Below are positions 1 to 11,100 of a stretch of DNA of 64,000 nucleotides, one piece after another. The position numbers were made by a program, and so were the translations under genes. The first letter of the stretch is position 1. Each line of letters starts with the position of its first letter. This stretch comes from Neoceratodus forsteri (lineage: Eukaryota; Chordata; Ceratodontiformes; Ceratodontidae), in assembly GCA_016271365.2 (NCBI GenBank), contig CM028129.1, positions 842,102,001 to 842,166,000 on the forward strand, given 5' to 3'. The notes beneath the pieces were generated by a model. It was not told where the DNA came from. It searched no databases and worked only from the letters and a program-made list of their open reading frames with translations.

Positions 1-2897
1 GCCTGCTCCAAACCACTGAAGGATTTCTGTGACTAGCATGGCCTTACACAAATTACACCTGATATTACCCACCCTAACAGCAAAAATCCAAGTCATAGCA
101 CCCTCCTGGACCTAATACTTGTCAACAAGCTGCATAACATCTCCCACTCAGGAGTATTCCATAATGATATAAGTGATCACAGTGCTACTACCTGTGTACG
201 ACGTACACCTAAATTTATCTTGACATCCACCTTTAAAATAAAAAGATGCCTAAAAACTGTATGCAATCTGCCCTCCTAACAGACCTAAGTAAGATTAGAT
301 GGCAGGACTTTTTCTTGGCTCCCTCTCTTTCCAAATTCTACAACTTCTTCCAAAACTATGTTTTAGGTGTGGTGGACGAGCTTGCACCACTTGTCAAAAT
401 TAAGACTAGAAAAATATCAACACCCTGGTTTACACCAACCCTAAAAGCCGCCCTAAAGAACAGAGACAGGTTGTGGAAAAGGGCCTGTAAAACTAAATCA
501 GACTTGGCCTGGCTGACTTTCTATGTTGCATGGAATTTCTGCACTAAACTCATTAGAGCAGAAAAAGCCAACTACTTCAAAACATCTCTCGAAGAAACCA
601 AAAATAATTCTACCAAATTCTGGAATATGCTTAGAGAGACTGAGGGCTGCACTCTGTCTTCTCCACTGCCTTCTAAGATCATTGTTGGAGACCCTGTATA
701 CACAGACAAGGCCGACATCCTGGAACAACTTAATAACCATTTTGCCATGGTGGACCTAGCGTTCAACATCTCATCAACAGACAGACCCCTGACTCAGTCC
801 AGAACTAAGGTCACCCCATGCCTTGACAGTGTGAAGAGCCAGAAATCATCCTCCTTTAGCTTCAGCCCAGTAACCCTTAAGCAGGTTGAGGACCTACTAC
901 TGTCACTGAACATTAAGAAAAGTGCTGGCGCAGATTACCTAGAACCCCTACTCCTGAAAATAGGCTACTACCACCTGACTGCCCCCATCATGCATCTTTT
1001 CAATCTATCCTTAGAACTAAGTGACCTAACAGCAACCTGTAAAGTTGCACATATCATCCCACTTTTTAAGCCTGGGGATACATGTTATCTTAATAACTAC
1101 TGGCCAGTTTTGCTACTTCCCATCCTATCAAAACTGCTGGAAAAGTTAGTTAATAACCAATTGAAAGATTTCCTGTAAGCTGAAGGCTTGCTTAACTCCA
1201 CAAAGTCAGGATTCAGACCACAACACAGCACGGTATCCACCCTGGCCAAAGTAACTAGTGATTGGCAAAACTTGTTGGACTCTAAAAGTACATCTCTGCA
1301 CTGTTTTTAGACTTAAGCAAAGGTTTTGATACTGTTGATCACAACCAGCTACTGTCTGCCCTGTGCCACCTCGGTCTTGACATTACAGCTATGAATTGGT
1401 TCAGCTGTTACCTTACTAACAGGATGCAACAAGTCAAAGTCCAAGGGGATCTTTCTCCACTTAAGATTCTTCCATGAGGAGTGCCACAAGGATCTATCCT
1501 GGGGCCTATTCTCTTTACAATCTATATCAATAATTTAGACTTCAAGGTTCTAATTGCAAAGGTGCATCTCTTTGCAGATGACACTGTGCTTTGCACTGCT
1601 AGTTCCTCCCTGAGGTTGCATATAAGGAGCTACAGAATGATTTTGACATTCTGCAACATAACCTTCTACATCTTAAACTGCTCTTTAATGCAAAGAAAAT
1701 AAAAGCTAAGCTTATCTCCTTCCACACACACTCACCACCTGCGGCTATTCATTACCATACGATCCACACCTTAATTGGTGAGCCTATTGAAATGGTGGAC
1801 AGGTTTAAATACTTGGGATTTTGGTTAGACAGTAAATTTAATTTCATAGTTCACTTGGACGAATTGGCTAAAAAACTGAGACAGCGTCTGAGCAACTTTT
1901 ATCACATTAGACACCTCCTCACTCTTGAGGTGAAGAGAAACTTAGTTCAATCTACATTTCTCCCCCTCTTTGATTATGCTGACATCCTCTATAGCCACTG
2001 TCCTAAATTAGCTCTAACTAAACTTGACACCCTTTATAATCGGGCTTTGAGATTCATCTCTAATGCTCCTGTAAACACCCATCACTGCTTGCTCTATGCA
2101 ATGATAGGCCGGACCTTCCTATTTGCTAGGAGGCAGAGAAATGTGTGTCTTTGGATTCACAGAGCAATTACTAATAAACTTCCCTCGTATATCTCCAATC
2201 TCTTTATGTGAAGCTCGGGGTCATACAACTTGAGGCACTACTTGCTTGTAATATTCAAAGTCCCCAAAGTCAGAACTTGACATGGTGCTGCAGCCATCAC
2301 CTTTGCTCTTCCATCCCTTTGGAACACTCTGAAGAAGTCTCTAAAGCTCATCACCATTCCGGGGCTATCTATTCTTGAGTCCCTGTTATCATCTGCTCTG
2401 AAGAAAAATTGTTCCTGCCACCGCTAATTACCCAAAGCCACAGTCGGCAACTCCCCACACTTTGGACAGTTATCCCATCTCTCGTACTTCTCCTATAACC
2501 CTACTTCTAACCCCTTCCCTACCTCCCCTTACTCTCTCACCCTTCAGTGTATTGTGCTGCATTTGTATTTTCCAGCTGCTGTCTATACAGTTGTAATATG
2601 ACCATCTTGGTATCCTTCCTATGACGTAATAAATGTACCCTGTAAAATATATGTACTCGATGTAATATATGTACTCTGTAAATTATATGCACTAGCTGTG
2701 AGGTGCTGCCATGCGGTGCCACAGCCTACAAAAGTCTTGACTTTTTACTTGTAGATACAATACTGTGTATATGCCTTGTCTGTATTGTTCCCACTACCAT
2801 TATATTGTAGATGTTAATTATGTCATCCAGGACCAACTTGTAAATTAGCTTGCTCAAAGGTGTATAGCCTGGTTAAATAAAGTTGATTGATTGACTG
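1..2897 (+). mobile_element. L2-clade LINE, 5' end off the window, decayed
   Basis: A non-LTR retrotransposon entered part-way through its endonuclease domain. Translated pieces show the endonuclease end (STLLDLIL and ISDHSATTCVR at about 90-205), the linker with its PWF motif, and reverse transcriptase blocks [30 protein letters not shown] and LFADDT (about 1200-1590). The C-terminal FKYLGFWLD region follows. The 3' UTR ends at about 2860-2897 with CCTGGTTAAATAA and a GATT-type short tail repeat, typical of L2. It is probably inserted into the CR1 that starts directly after it, since no CR1 3' end lies between them. Confidence 0.85.
51..2211 (+). pseudogene. L2 LINE polyprotein remnant (endonuclease/reverse transcriptase)
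   Basis: In its family this single ORF encodes an APE-type endonuclease followed by reverse transcriptase, which nicks target DNA and copies the element RNA there. The longest open block is 246-1178 (310 codons: linker and RT fingers, with KSAGADYLEP and PLFKPGD). An in-frame TAA closes it at 1176-1178, although homologous sequence continues directly beyond in the same frame. Later blocks lie in other frames: 1481-1702 holds GSILGPILF and FADDT, and 1792-2211 holds the C-terminal domain. The catalytic Asp pair survives, but at least one stop and two frameshifts make it non-coding as a whole. Confidence 0.8.
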
Positions 2898-4498
2898 ATT
2901 GCCTCCTTGACCTTGAGTATCTCTTTCTGTGCAATATGCCACCCTCCTCTACCTTTTTGATACCCTTGAGGTATTTGATTGTTTCTATCTTGTCTCCCCT
3001 TTCTCTCCTTTCCTCCAGTGAGTACATATTTAATTCCCTGAGTATTTCCTCATAGGGCTTCAGATGCAGGCCATGCATCATTCTGGTTGCCCTTCACTGT
3101 ACTGCCTCCACCTGGTCTATGTCCTTCCTGAGATGAGGAATCCAGAACTGGATGCAGTACTCCTGGTGTGGCCTAACCATTGATCTATATGGGGTAACAC
3201 TACTTCCTTTTTTCTGTTGGTGATACCCCTCTCTATGCACCCCAGTATCCTACTAGCCTTTCCTACTGCCTTATCACACTGCTTTGCTACCTTCAGGTCA
3301 TCAGATATGATGACCCCAGATCCCTTTCCTGTTTTGTTGTTGTTAGCACCTCCCCCCAAATGATATGTTGCCCTTGGCTTTCTGTAGCCTATGTGCATAA
3401 TTTTACATTTATTGGATGTTGAAGCCCAGTTGCCAAACCCTTGACCAGTCTTCCAGTTTTATTTAACTCTTCATTCATTTTCTCCACCCCCACCAATGGG
3501 TCCACTCTGTTGCAGAGTATTTTTTTTAACTTATTATTTCTGCTCCTCTCTTCTCTCCAGGTCCACCCATTTCCTTAGGGGTCCCCAATGCCCTGCACAG
3601 CTTTGTCAGGAGGGTCCGGAGGATGCTAGCCCCCATAAGTGCCCTGCTGTCAAGTGAAACTTTAGCCCCCGATAACACCCTGGGTGGAACGGAGAAGATC
3701 TCCCTTTACCCTCTCCAAGACCTCAGGGGGAGTGGACAACCCAACTGGAGCTGCATCCCTCGGTCCCTACGGTCATTGGTGTGGGGCCCATCTCCTGGCA
3801 TGGACTTGAGGCATTTCATTGTTTTCTGGTCCCTGTCCCCTGCAGGCGTCAGCACTCGGGGAGGACCAATGAGTCAGAGGCACACAGAGATGCACCTCCA
3901 CTCTGGTCCTCGACCAATGCCTGCCTCTCCCTAGTGATCCACCACCTCTGCCGCATCAACACCACCCGTGGTCACCCAGGTGGTGGTGTTATTGCAGCAA
4001 GAAGAGCTGCTCACCCCTCCCAGAGAAGGAGAGCAGCCTATCAGGTGCTCAATCCCCCTTCCCCTTGCCGGCCTCTGACGACCCTGGCATGCTACCAAAC
4101 CTGGGTTGCCAGTGTTGTGAGTGGTAGTGCTACCGCTGTGCCAGTAGGCCTGCCCTTGTTGCAGATTTTTGTGTTATCCACAAACAGGCATACCTTTCCT
4201 TCCAGCCCTCTGCGATGTCACTGATAAAGACATTGAAGAGAACTGGTCCCACCAACCCCTGTGGCACCCTGCTGGTTACTTTACCTTCCTCTGAGTGAAC
4301 TCCATTTATTACCACCCTCAATTCTGTTACTTAGCCAACTTTGTACCCAGTTTACTATCTTTGGACCCACTTCCATGCTGCCTAGCTTGTTTACTAGTCT
4401 TCTATGTGGAACGCGGTGTTGAAGGCCTTACTGAAATCCATGTAGGCCACATCCACTGCTCCTCCTTGATCCACCTCCCTGGTAACTGTGGAGTTCTG
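2898..4498 (-). mobile_element. CR1-clade LINE fragment, split by a 640-bp insert
   Basis: Read on the minus strand, 4498 to 4157 gives the RT blocks [36 protein letters not shown] and a degraded LFADDTKICN equivalent. Then 3516 to 2898 gives the C-terminal part: FNIQKCKIMHIG, DLKVAKQCDKAVGKA and YSLEERRERGDKIETIKYLKG. These are CR1 hallmarks. The 5' half is missing, and the 3' end is cut off by the L2 on the left. The break at 3516/4157 carries the duplication TGTTGCAGA on both sides. Confidence 0.85.
3517..4156. mobile_element. Unknown GC-rich 640-bp insert with target-site duplication
   Basis: The insert lies between two copies of TGTTGCAGA (3508-3516 and 4157-4165). An unbroken CR1 carries this sequence only once at that position. 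Its left end has a T-run (3520-3527), which would be a short A-tail if the insert is read on the minus strand. The interior is GC-rich, unlike its AT-rich surroundings, and two overlapping plus-strand frames stay open (3623-3934 and 3781-4224). Two polypyrimidine-AG tracts end near 3561 and 3845 and look like splice acceptors. It could be a retroposed transcript or a non-autonomous transposon. No family was recognised. Confidence 0.45.
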
Positions 4499-4576
4499 TG
4501 AATATTGTATACATTATACTTCCATATCAATGGAATCTTAACTATTGCAATTGTGTAGCCCATTGCACATATTCAG

Positions 4577-4798
4577 GGCTGACAGTATAGCCTAGAGAGT
4601 AGAGTAATGAGCTGTGAATGAGCTTTATACATCCAGTAGATCTGGGTTTGATCCCCCCAACCTCCACTTGCATGCTATGTGACTCTGAAGAAGTCACTTC
4701 ACCTCTCCAGTGCTCCTGGGCTGCCCCTGAAAATAGGCACTTGTGCCTAATGGGCCTTACCCAGTTACCAAAGAAGAAAAAAAAAAAATAAAAATACT
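4577..4798 (+). mobile_element. tRNA-derived SINE
   Basis: The tRNA-like head has a weak A-box region near 4585-4600 and a B-box-like GGGTTTGATCC at 4643-4653. The body contains TGACTCTGAAGAAGTCACTTCAC, shared in substance with the SINEs at 23846 and 43653, and the copy ends in an A-rich tail at 4779-4798. It is more diverged than the other two. It is not a functional tRNA because no cloverleaf can be closed. Confidence 0.7.
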
Positions 4799-5339
4799 GT
4801 ATGTAAGTTTACTAATGTATGTGCTGCTGCAGCTGCCATTTTACATTTCCCCCTTGAACCCATCTTGAAAAATAGGAGATGTACATAAATGAGGCCATCC
4901 TGGTGCTAAAAATTTCAAATAAATAAAATATTAATGCTTGAAATTATTAACTGAAATTAAAAAGAACAGTTTTTACCATGGACATATATAACTTGAGTAA
5001 GAATAATTCAAGCATAAAATTCCACCTCACCCATTGTCCCGCATCATCAAAATCTTTTTTTAAATATTTCCTCTGACAATATTATTTTATTCAAAGTTTA
5101 TAGCATACAGACACCTGAATGCATATGAGGTAGTATGTAGTTAACATAAAACAGCTGGCAAACTTACAAATGAAAGATTTTTACCTTTGCAATCACTTGT
5201 TTCTAAGCTTGACATTTATCACTCTTGATAAGTAAAAGACAGAATAACATAGTAATTTAAGGTATGAAGGGACACCGTCTGCCCACCACCCGCTTTATCA
5301 GCAGGGAAGAATACATATGCTTCACAAACATGTATTAAA
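4799..5339. other. Unassigned AT-rich spacer
   Basis: No coding frame or recognised element covers this stretch. At 5245-5290 there is a short segment (AACATAG, then a GTCTGCCCACC-like string) resembling a decayed CR1-type 3' end, but it is too short to call. Confidence 0.4.
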
Positions 5340-6660
5340 CTAAGAGGATATATCCACCTTCCTGCTGTGAACCCAAGGCAGCATGGGTTCACAGCGGGAA
5401 GGTCATGTCAGATGAATCTAATTGATTTCTTTGACTGGGTAACCAAAGTAGTAGACCAGGGAGGGTCTGTGGACATGGTCTACCTAGACTTTAGCAAGAC
5501 ATTTGACACAGTCCCACACAAAAGACTAGTAGTCAAATTAACCAGCCTTGGAGTGGGTCCCAGGGTGGTAGCCTGGGTAAAACATTGGCTGAACAACAGG
5601 ACACGGAAGGTAATTGTAAATGGGGTCCACTCTGAAGAAAAGAGGGTTACTAGTAGGGTACATGAGGTTCAGTACTGGTTCAGTCCTTTTAATGTCTTTA
5701 TAAGTGACATTGCAGAGGGACTGAAGGAAAAGTATGCCTCTTTGCAGATGACACAAAGATCTGCAACAGGGTTGATACACAAGGAGGAGGAAGGATGAGA
5801 AGGACTCTGGCAAGGTTGGAGGAATGGTCAGAAGTATGGCAGCTTGATCTCAATGCAAAGAAGTGCAAGTAATGCACCTGGGAAACAAAAACCCAGGGGA
5901 AGATTACACAATGGTGGGGGGAGCTAGTAACAACAACAAAAATGGAAAGGGACCTGGGGGTAATCATATCAGATGACCTTAAGGTTGGAAAGCAATGTGA
6001 GAAGGCGATAGGGAAGACTGGGGGGATACTGGGATGTACAGTATAGGGAGAAGCATCACCAGCAGAACACAGGAAGTTGTTATCCCCCTGTACAGAGAGT
6101 TGGTGAGACCCCATCTGGAGTACTGCTTCCAGTTCTGAAGACCTCATCTCCGCAAGGACATAGACAGGGTGGAGGCAGTTCAGAGGAGGGCAACTAAATG
6201 GTGCAGGGTCTGCAAGAGAAGCCATACGAGGATAGGCTAAAGGAGGTTAATATGTATACCCTTGAGGAAGGAGGGGGGGGGCATGATAGAAACATTTAAG
6301 TACCTCAGTGGAATCAACAAAGTCCAAGAGGGTAGCATCTTTCAGAAAAAGAGATGTGCAAGAACAAGGGGACACAATTTGAAGAGAGAAAGGGGGGACG
6401 GCTCGGGGGCAATGTGAGGAAGTATTTTTTCACAGAGAGGTTGGTGGACGCATGGAACAGCCTTCCTGAGGAGGTTGTGGGGTCTATAACTGTGGGAGAA
6501 TTCAAGAATGCATGGGACAGACATAAGGCAATTTTTGTGGGGGAGGGTAGGAAGAAATAGGCTGTTGGTTAAATAGGATCTGCAGCTTATCCTCTAGGTA
6601 GGGAAATGGGCAGACTAGGTGGGTCAAGCGGTCTTTATCCGCGGTCAAAGTCTATGTTTT
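5340..6660 (+). mobile_element. CR1-clade LINE, 5'-truncated
   Basis: Starts within RT at HGFTAGRSCQMNLIDFFDWV and runs to a CR1 3' end at about 6600-6660 (GGGCAGACTAGGTGGG, then a ...TCTATG terminus). It is close in sequence to the minus-strand CR1 at 22.9-24.5 kb, down to the 3' UTR. Truncation inside the RT domain is the usual result of incomplete reverse transcription. Confidence 0.9.
5367..6560 (+). pseudogene. CR1 reverse transcriptase and C-terminal domain remnant
   Basis: The first block (5367-5798) has RT motifs DMVYLDFSKTFDTVPHKR, VAWVKHWLNNRT and [11 protein letters not shown]. The catalytic LFADDTKI equivalent at 5736-5763 falls in another frame, so an indel separates them. The C-terminal block (6354-6560) encodes the CR1 ending FFTERLVDAWNSLPEEVVGS. 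Several frame changes lie between them (for example the G-run at 6270-6280). Only the RT palm to C-terminus is present, with no endonuclease. Confidence 0.85.
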
Positions 6661-7315
6661 ATATTAAAAAGACATTACAGTCCTCAATGAGTGGTATAGC
6701 TCCCCCTCTGTGCCTGGAAGGCAGGAATAAATGGTGTTGTCTCCGGTGATCACTGTGCAGCCATTAGCACCAGTACTAAAACCTCCATAGCAAATACTGT
6801 AATCTTACACTTATGAAATACTAACTGATGCATAAACTATAGTGCAGTTCACATTAACCTGTCATGCCAATGAGTTGCTTTAGCAATTCTCAATGAGTTG
6901 CACAAGTGTTACTGGATATAGATCAATGTCTTGCAAAACTATTTCCTCAGAGTTGCAACTCAGTTTTGAATTACATTGTATGAGAACTGCAGATTCATTC
7001 CAGCAGAGCTGCAAAAAACATTCTAATAAAGTTGCTCTTAAGCTCATTTAGTGTTGAAAAACAACACAATGCTTATTGCTAAAGTAGATAGACAAAGAGC
7101 CTCATTGCAAAAGCACTGAGGCAAGGGCTGCTCCAAAGGGCATTGGTCATGAAGCCAAGTTTCAAAGAAGTACAAAATCACACATACCCCATAATGCAAA
7201 GCATCAATGGAATATATATGCAAATCACCATGAAATTTTAGGCTGGTTCAGCTTTAAGTAGAAATGCATGGTGCCAACGGGCCTCTCACACAATCTGCAA
7301 AAGGTGCAAACAGAG

Positions 7316-7354
7316 GACACAGACACATGTTTCACCCTACCCAGGACTCATCAA
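7316..7354 (-). ncRNA. Hammerhead-ribozyme-like core, copy 2 (one core change)
   Basis: The inverted counterpart of copy 1. On the minus strand it reads TTGATGA, GTCC, loop, GGGT, GAAA, ACATG, loop, TGTGT, C. The invariant first C of the core is T here, and stem III has two G-U pairs, so this copy is probably inactive. Its retained layout supports the reading of copy 1. Confidence 0.45.
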
Positions 7355-7721
7355 TGTGCCTTGTCTGAATGACACCCCAGGGGGGAAATGAACCAGCCCC
7401 TAAGCTGGTCTTGGGGTCTTGGTCATGGTGAGCCCAAAATGCACCATGCACTCCTGCCTAAAGCTGAGCCAGCCTAAAATGTCATGGTGATTTGCATATG
7501 CATCCCATGATGCTTGGCATTATGGAAGCAAGTGTGATTTTGTATTTCTTTGAAACTTAGCTTTACAGCCAATGCCCTTTGGGGTAACCTTTGCCTCAGT
7601 GTTTTTACACTGAGGTTCTTTGTCTTTTAGCTTATTTTTTTGGGCTCACCATGACACAAACATGGAAGACCAACTAAGGGTCTGGTTCATTTCCCCTGAG
7701 GTGTCATGCAGATGAGGCACA

Positions 7722-7760
7722 CTGATGAGTCCTGGGTAGGATGAAACACATGTCTGTGTC
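7722..7760 (+). ncRNA. Hammerhead-ribozyme-like core, copy 1
   Basis: All conserved core positions are present in order. CTGATGA lies at 7722-7728. Stem II is GTCC/GGAT with a 6-nt loop (7729-7742). GAAA lies at 7743-7746. Stem III pairs ACACA with TGTGT around a 4-nt loop (7746-7759), and C at 7760 would be the cleavage-site nucleotide. One stem II pair is a G-U wobble. Stem I, formed by the outer flanks, is weak with bulges, so self-cleavage is uncertain. Confidence 0.55.
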
Positions 7761-8058
7761 TTCTGTTTGCACCCTTTGCAGATTGTGTGAGAGGTCATTT
7801 GGCACCATGCATTCTTGCTTAAAGCTGAACCAGCCTAAAATTTCATGGTGATGTACATTATGGGAGTGTGTGTGATTTTGTATTTCTTATTGCCAAAGTG
7901 CTATGAACTTGAAAAATCAATGTAAAACCAACTCATTGACTTGACAGTTTAATGTGAATTGTGCTATGACAGACATTTTGTAACTATATTCACATTCTGA
8001 TGGGGAGTGTGGAGAGGCTTCTGGATGTGTGTGGCTTCTGACACCAAATGACACCAAA

Positions 8059-8722
8059 TGTAGCTAATCCAGATACCTCTGACACTAACTGTAATGGAGG
8101 CATAGGTCGGGAAACATAAGCAGTCCAGTATAAATTGTAGAAAACCACAGGTGGTGATTTATTATTGTAAATCACTAGAAAAAAAACAAAAACAAATTAG
8201 AAAACATTTCAGCATCTCTTCTCCTTCTTCAACAAATTAGGAGACAATTCGAGACATTAAATCAACATGTCTCCTCTAGTGTCTCTTCAAGTCAGTCTCT
8301 AGACCAAGACATAAAGCAGCCTGTCCTGTCTCTGTTCAAGTCAGTCTCTCCATCTATCTTCTCAGTAAGACAGGCGTTGTAGTTGTTGGTTGCTAGGCAT
8401 GCGACTGTGACCCAGCTTGTAGCTGGCCAGAGCATTGTGACAGATTACATCAGTCTGAGGTCACACTCAGTCACAGCTGCCTCTGCAATCATTTCAGCTA
8501 TCTCTAGTTGATACATCAGGGAACCCAGTTTCATCCATATGCCTTACAAACATACATAAGCAAGATAGAGATTAGAAAGTATAAAGTACATCAGGTAGAG
8601 GTAAGATCTGACTGTGCAGTCTAATAGAAAGTCAGAAAAGATGGAGATAGTAGCAGAATCCTTGCTTCAGATTCCCTTCCTACATAACACAAATGGAACA
8701 GAGCCTAACTAACCCTGTCACA
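8059..8722 (-). mobile_element. Gypsy-type LTR, solo or truncated
   Basis: On the minus strand the segment begins TGTGACAGGG (8722-8713) and ends ...AGCTACA (8059), giving a TG...CA terminus. An AATAAA-type signal occurs on the minus strand near 8160. Directly beyond the LTR is TTTGGTGTCATTTGGTGTCAGAAGCC (8058-8033), of the TGGTGTCAGAAG type I associate with Ty3/Gypsy primer sites. The internal region is lost where the foldback element starts at about 7972. No second LTR was seen. The family assignment is from memory of the primer-site motif. Confidence 0.5.
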
Positions 8723-10030
8723 GGGAGAAAATGCTGAAGATGAACAGATGCTGATAAGATTGGAGTATTGCTGGTCAGAAACGACAAATTTCAGTTCCAC
8801 AAAAACTTTCACAAAATTTGGCTTAGCTTGAAATTTTGAAAAATGGTGGTCTTGGATAAATCCTAATCTTTGAAATGTATTTTGCAAATTTGTGACATGT
8901 TCCATGCAATTTTTGTCTGACTTATAGAATGATAAGCCTGAACCATGGAATTAAAGTTAAATGTTTCAGTTCGACATAGTAATTTTACAGTTCTGTACAT
9001 CATTTGGTGAAATGTTATTCCAAAAACAATTTTGTGATGTGAGGATCTTTCAGTAGGCAATACTGGAAGGTTCAAAGGAGTATTAACAAAAGGACCCTCC
9101 TACCTCTAAAGTGACACTGCTGCCCCACCTAACCTTCATCAACTGATGGTGTTTTGAGTTACTGTTTCCATTCAGCTGTGCGGGTCAAAATTCTACAGCT
9201 GATGTTTAATTCCATGGAAGAACTTAACGATTCTTTCAGCCGTGCAGTCACTCACTGGTTAGGCTTGTAGTCACCAGAAAAGAATGGAAAACAAAATCAC
9301 TGTTTGAACTATAACTCTACAATCTGTACTGTATGCTCATTTCATGGTTCATGTCAGAATTTTCACAAAATATGTCAAACTCAATTCTGAAATGTTGCGG
9401 AAGTGAAATTCTAACATTTGTAGGAATTCTAATGTAGAAAATTAATTTCACACATCACTGGATTGGAATAATATATGACCAACTTGAAGAAAAGGAGTTG
9501 CCAAGGAAAGAATTCTTCCTTTCTCGAGTACAGAAAGGAGCCGCAGCTTTTTGGACAGCCACAATACCATGCTCTAGTGTGGATACCAGAATGAAATATA
9601 AAGTGGTTAAAGGACAAAAGGTGATACAGACCTCACTGTTCAGTCTTGTTATCACTGACTTCCAGTATGAAACAAGTTCAACAATAAAGGACTTGAAAGG
9701 CCAGATAGTGAAATTTTCAACTACAGTATCTTCATTTGAAATGAAGAACTGGAGAAGAGAATGGAGATGATAAAAGCTACCATCGCTGAAGAATGCACTT
9801 TTTGCCAGTTCTGTGGGCAGTTTTTTTGATTTTGTTTGTGGCGCTGTGTGGCCGTTGTGTGGTGTGCCACTCTGCAACTTGGCTTGTTGAAAGGGCTTGG
9901 GTTAAGGAACATGCTGCTTTTTATTTGGTGAAAAAATATTAATCCATTCAAACGTTATTGAACTTTTAAGTTCCCATTATAAGTCTATGGGAACATTTAT
10001 ATGGTTATTTTGTGAAAGAAGAATGGGGTT
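8723..10030. other. Unassigned AT-rich region
   Basis: Contains only short frames on both strands. The longest is 9498-9770 (+, 90 codons), which overlaps an equally long antisense frame and has no domain I recognise. No repeat structure was identified by eye. Confidence 0.4.
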
Positions 10031-11100
10031 TTGGCCATCTGGTCCCTCCTCATGATCAAAGAATCTTTGATCGTAAGGAATTCTTTGATCGCGACGGCCA
10101 TCATCTTAATTTGGTTTTGCGGTCGGAAAAAAAACAAATATTTCAGCTAAGGGGTGACTTCTGGAGTAAAACTATAATGGGTTTTACTCAGGGGTCTTCC
10201 TTCTATCAAGCCATTCCTGTGGTTTCTTGTGATTCTGTAAAAAAATAGAGTTTTAAAGTTTTTAATTCTTTGATCGCTGCTCACTAACAATCTTTGATCG
10301 CAAGTCTGCAAATTCTTTGATCGTGAGATTCTTTGACCACGATCTTTGATCACAAGGGCGCAACAAGATGGGCGGATTAAAAAATCTAATTTCTCAGCCC
10401 AGAGGTGACTTATAAAGTCAGATTAGGATGGTTTTTGCTCAAAGGGCTTTGTTCTATTGAGGCTTGGCCGTGGTTTCATGTATTTCTTTGTGAAAAATTA
10501 GTTTTAACATTTTTTATTCTTTGATTGTGAGTGTGCAAGATCTTTGATCATGAGCCTGCAAGTTCTTTGGTCACGAGCCTGCAAATTCTTTGATTGCGAG
10601 ATTCTTTGACCGTGATCTTTGAACGTGAGGGGTGACTAGATGGCCAGATTAAAAAATCTAATTTCTCAGCCTAGGGGTAGATCCAGAAGCAAATGATTTG
10701 ATAACTTTTAATGGACCAACATAGGTGTAACAAAAAGAACAATTTGTTCTTGTTGTTACATCTATGTTGGTCCATTAAAAGGTATCAGATCATTTGCTTC
10801 TGGATCTGTTCTTGCAAGGACCAATACGGCAAATACTAAATCTAGATTTCAGCCCAGCGGTGACTTATAAAGTCAAACTAGGATAGGTTTTGCTCAGGGG
10901 GCTTTGTTCTATCAAGGCATGGCTGTGGTTTCATGTATTTCTGTGTAAAATTTTAGTTTTACCATTTTTTTTCTTTGATCGCGAGCCTGCAAATTCTTTG
11001 GTCACGAGCCTGCAAATTCTTTGATCATGATCTTTGTTCACGAGGGAGGGACTAGATGGCCAGATTTGGAGGGACTAGATAGCCCAATTTTAACAACTTT
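10031..11100 (+). repeat. Satellite-like units rich in TTTGATC motifs
   Basis: Three diverged units, beginning near 10145, 10395 and 10850, each start with CAGCCCAGNGGTGACTTATAAAGTC-like sequence. A GGGCTTTGTTCTAT block and a GGTTTCATGTATTTC block follow, then a cluster of ATTCTTTGATCGCGAGCCTGCA-like 20-mers. The unit returns inverted at 13340-13560 and once more in plus orientation at 13620-13740. No coding potential. Confidence 0.7.
10680..10806. mobile_element. 127-bp hairpin mini-element
   Basis: Two 63-bp arms (10680-10742 and 10744-10806) start and end GATCCAGAAGCAAATGAT. By eye they differ at only about four positions, with almost no loop. The hairpin interrupts the second TTTGATC unit, so it is younger than that array. 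This is the form of a foldback or MITE insertion; its family is unknown. Confidence 0.75.

Larger units (their letters stand above)
6838..7972. mobile_element. Foldback element built from inverted Penelope-like ends
   Basis: Terminal inverted repeats of about 40 bp (6838-6877 and 7931-7970) share TTCACATTAA and CAATGAGTTG. Inside, 7085-7260 is the inverse of 7450-7640, and 7250-7420 is the inverse of 7670-7835. The AGCCTAAAATKTCATGGTGAT block recurs three times in alternating orientation. No protein is encoded. Two copies of a hammerhead-like core lie in opposite orientations. Inverted pseudo-LTRs with hammerhead motifs are known for Penelope-like elements, so a non-autonomous PLE derivative is the best guess; an unrelated MITE is possible. 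Confidence 0.6.

Noticed and set aside
3623..4224. Overlapping open frames that might be exons of a host gene
   Set aside because: No recognisable domain, both frames lie inside an insert with a retroposition-like duplication, and GC-rich composition alone keeps frames open.
9498..9770. 90-codon open frame as a host gene
   Set aside because: A longer antisense frame overlaps it, there is no recognisable domain and the context is repetitive.
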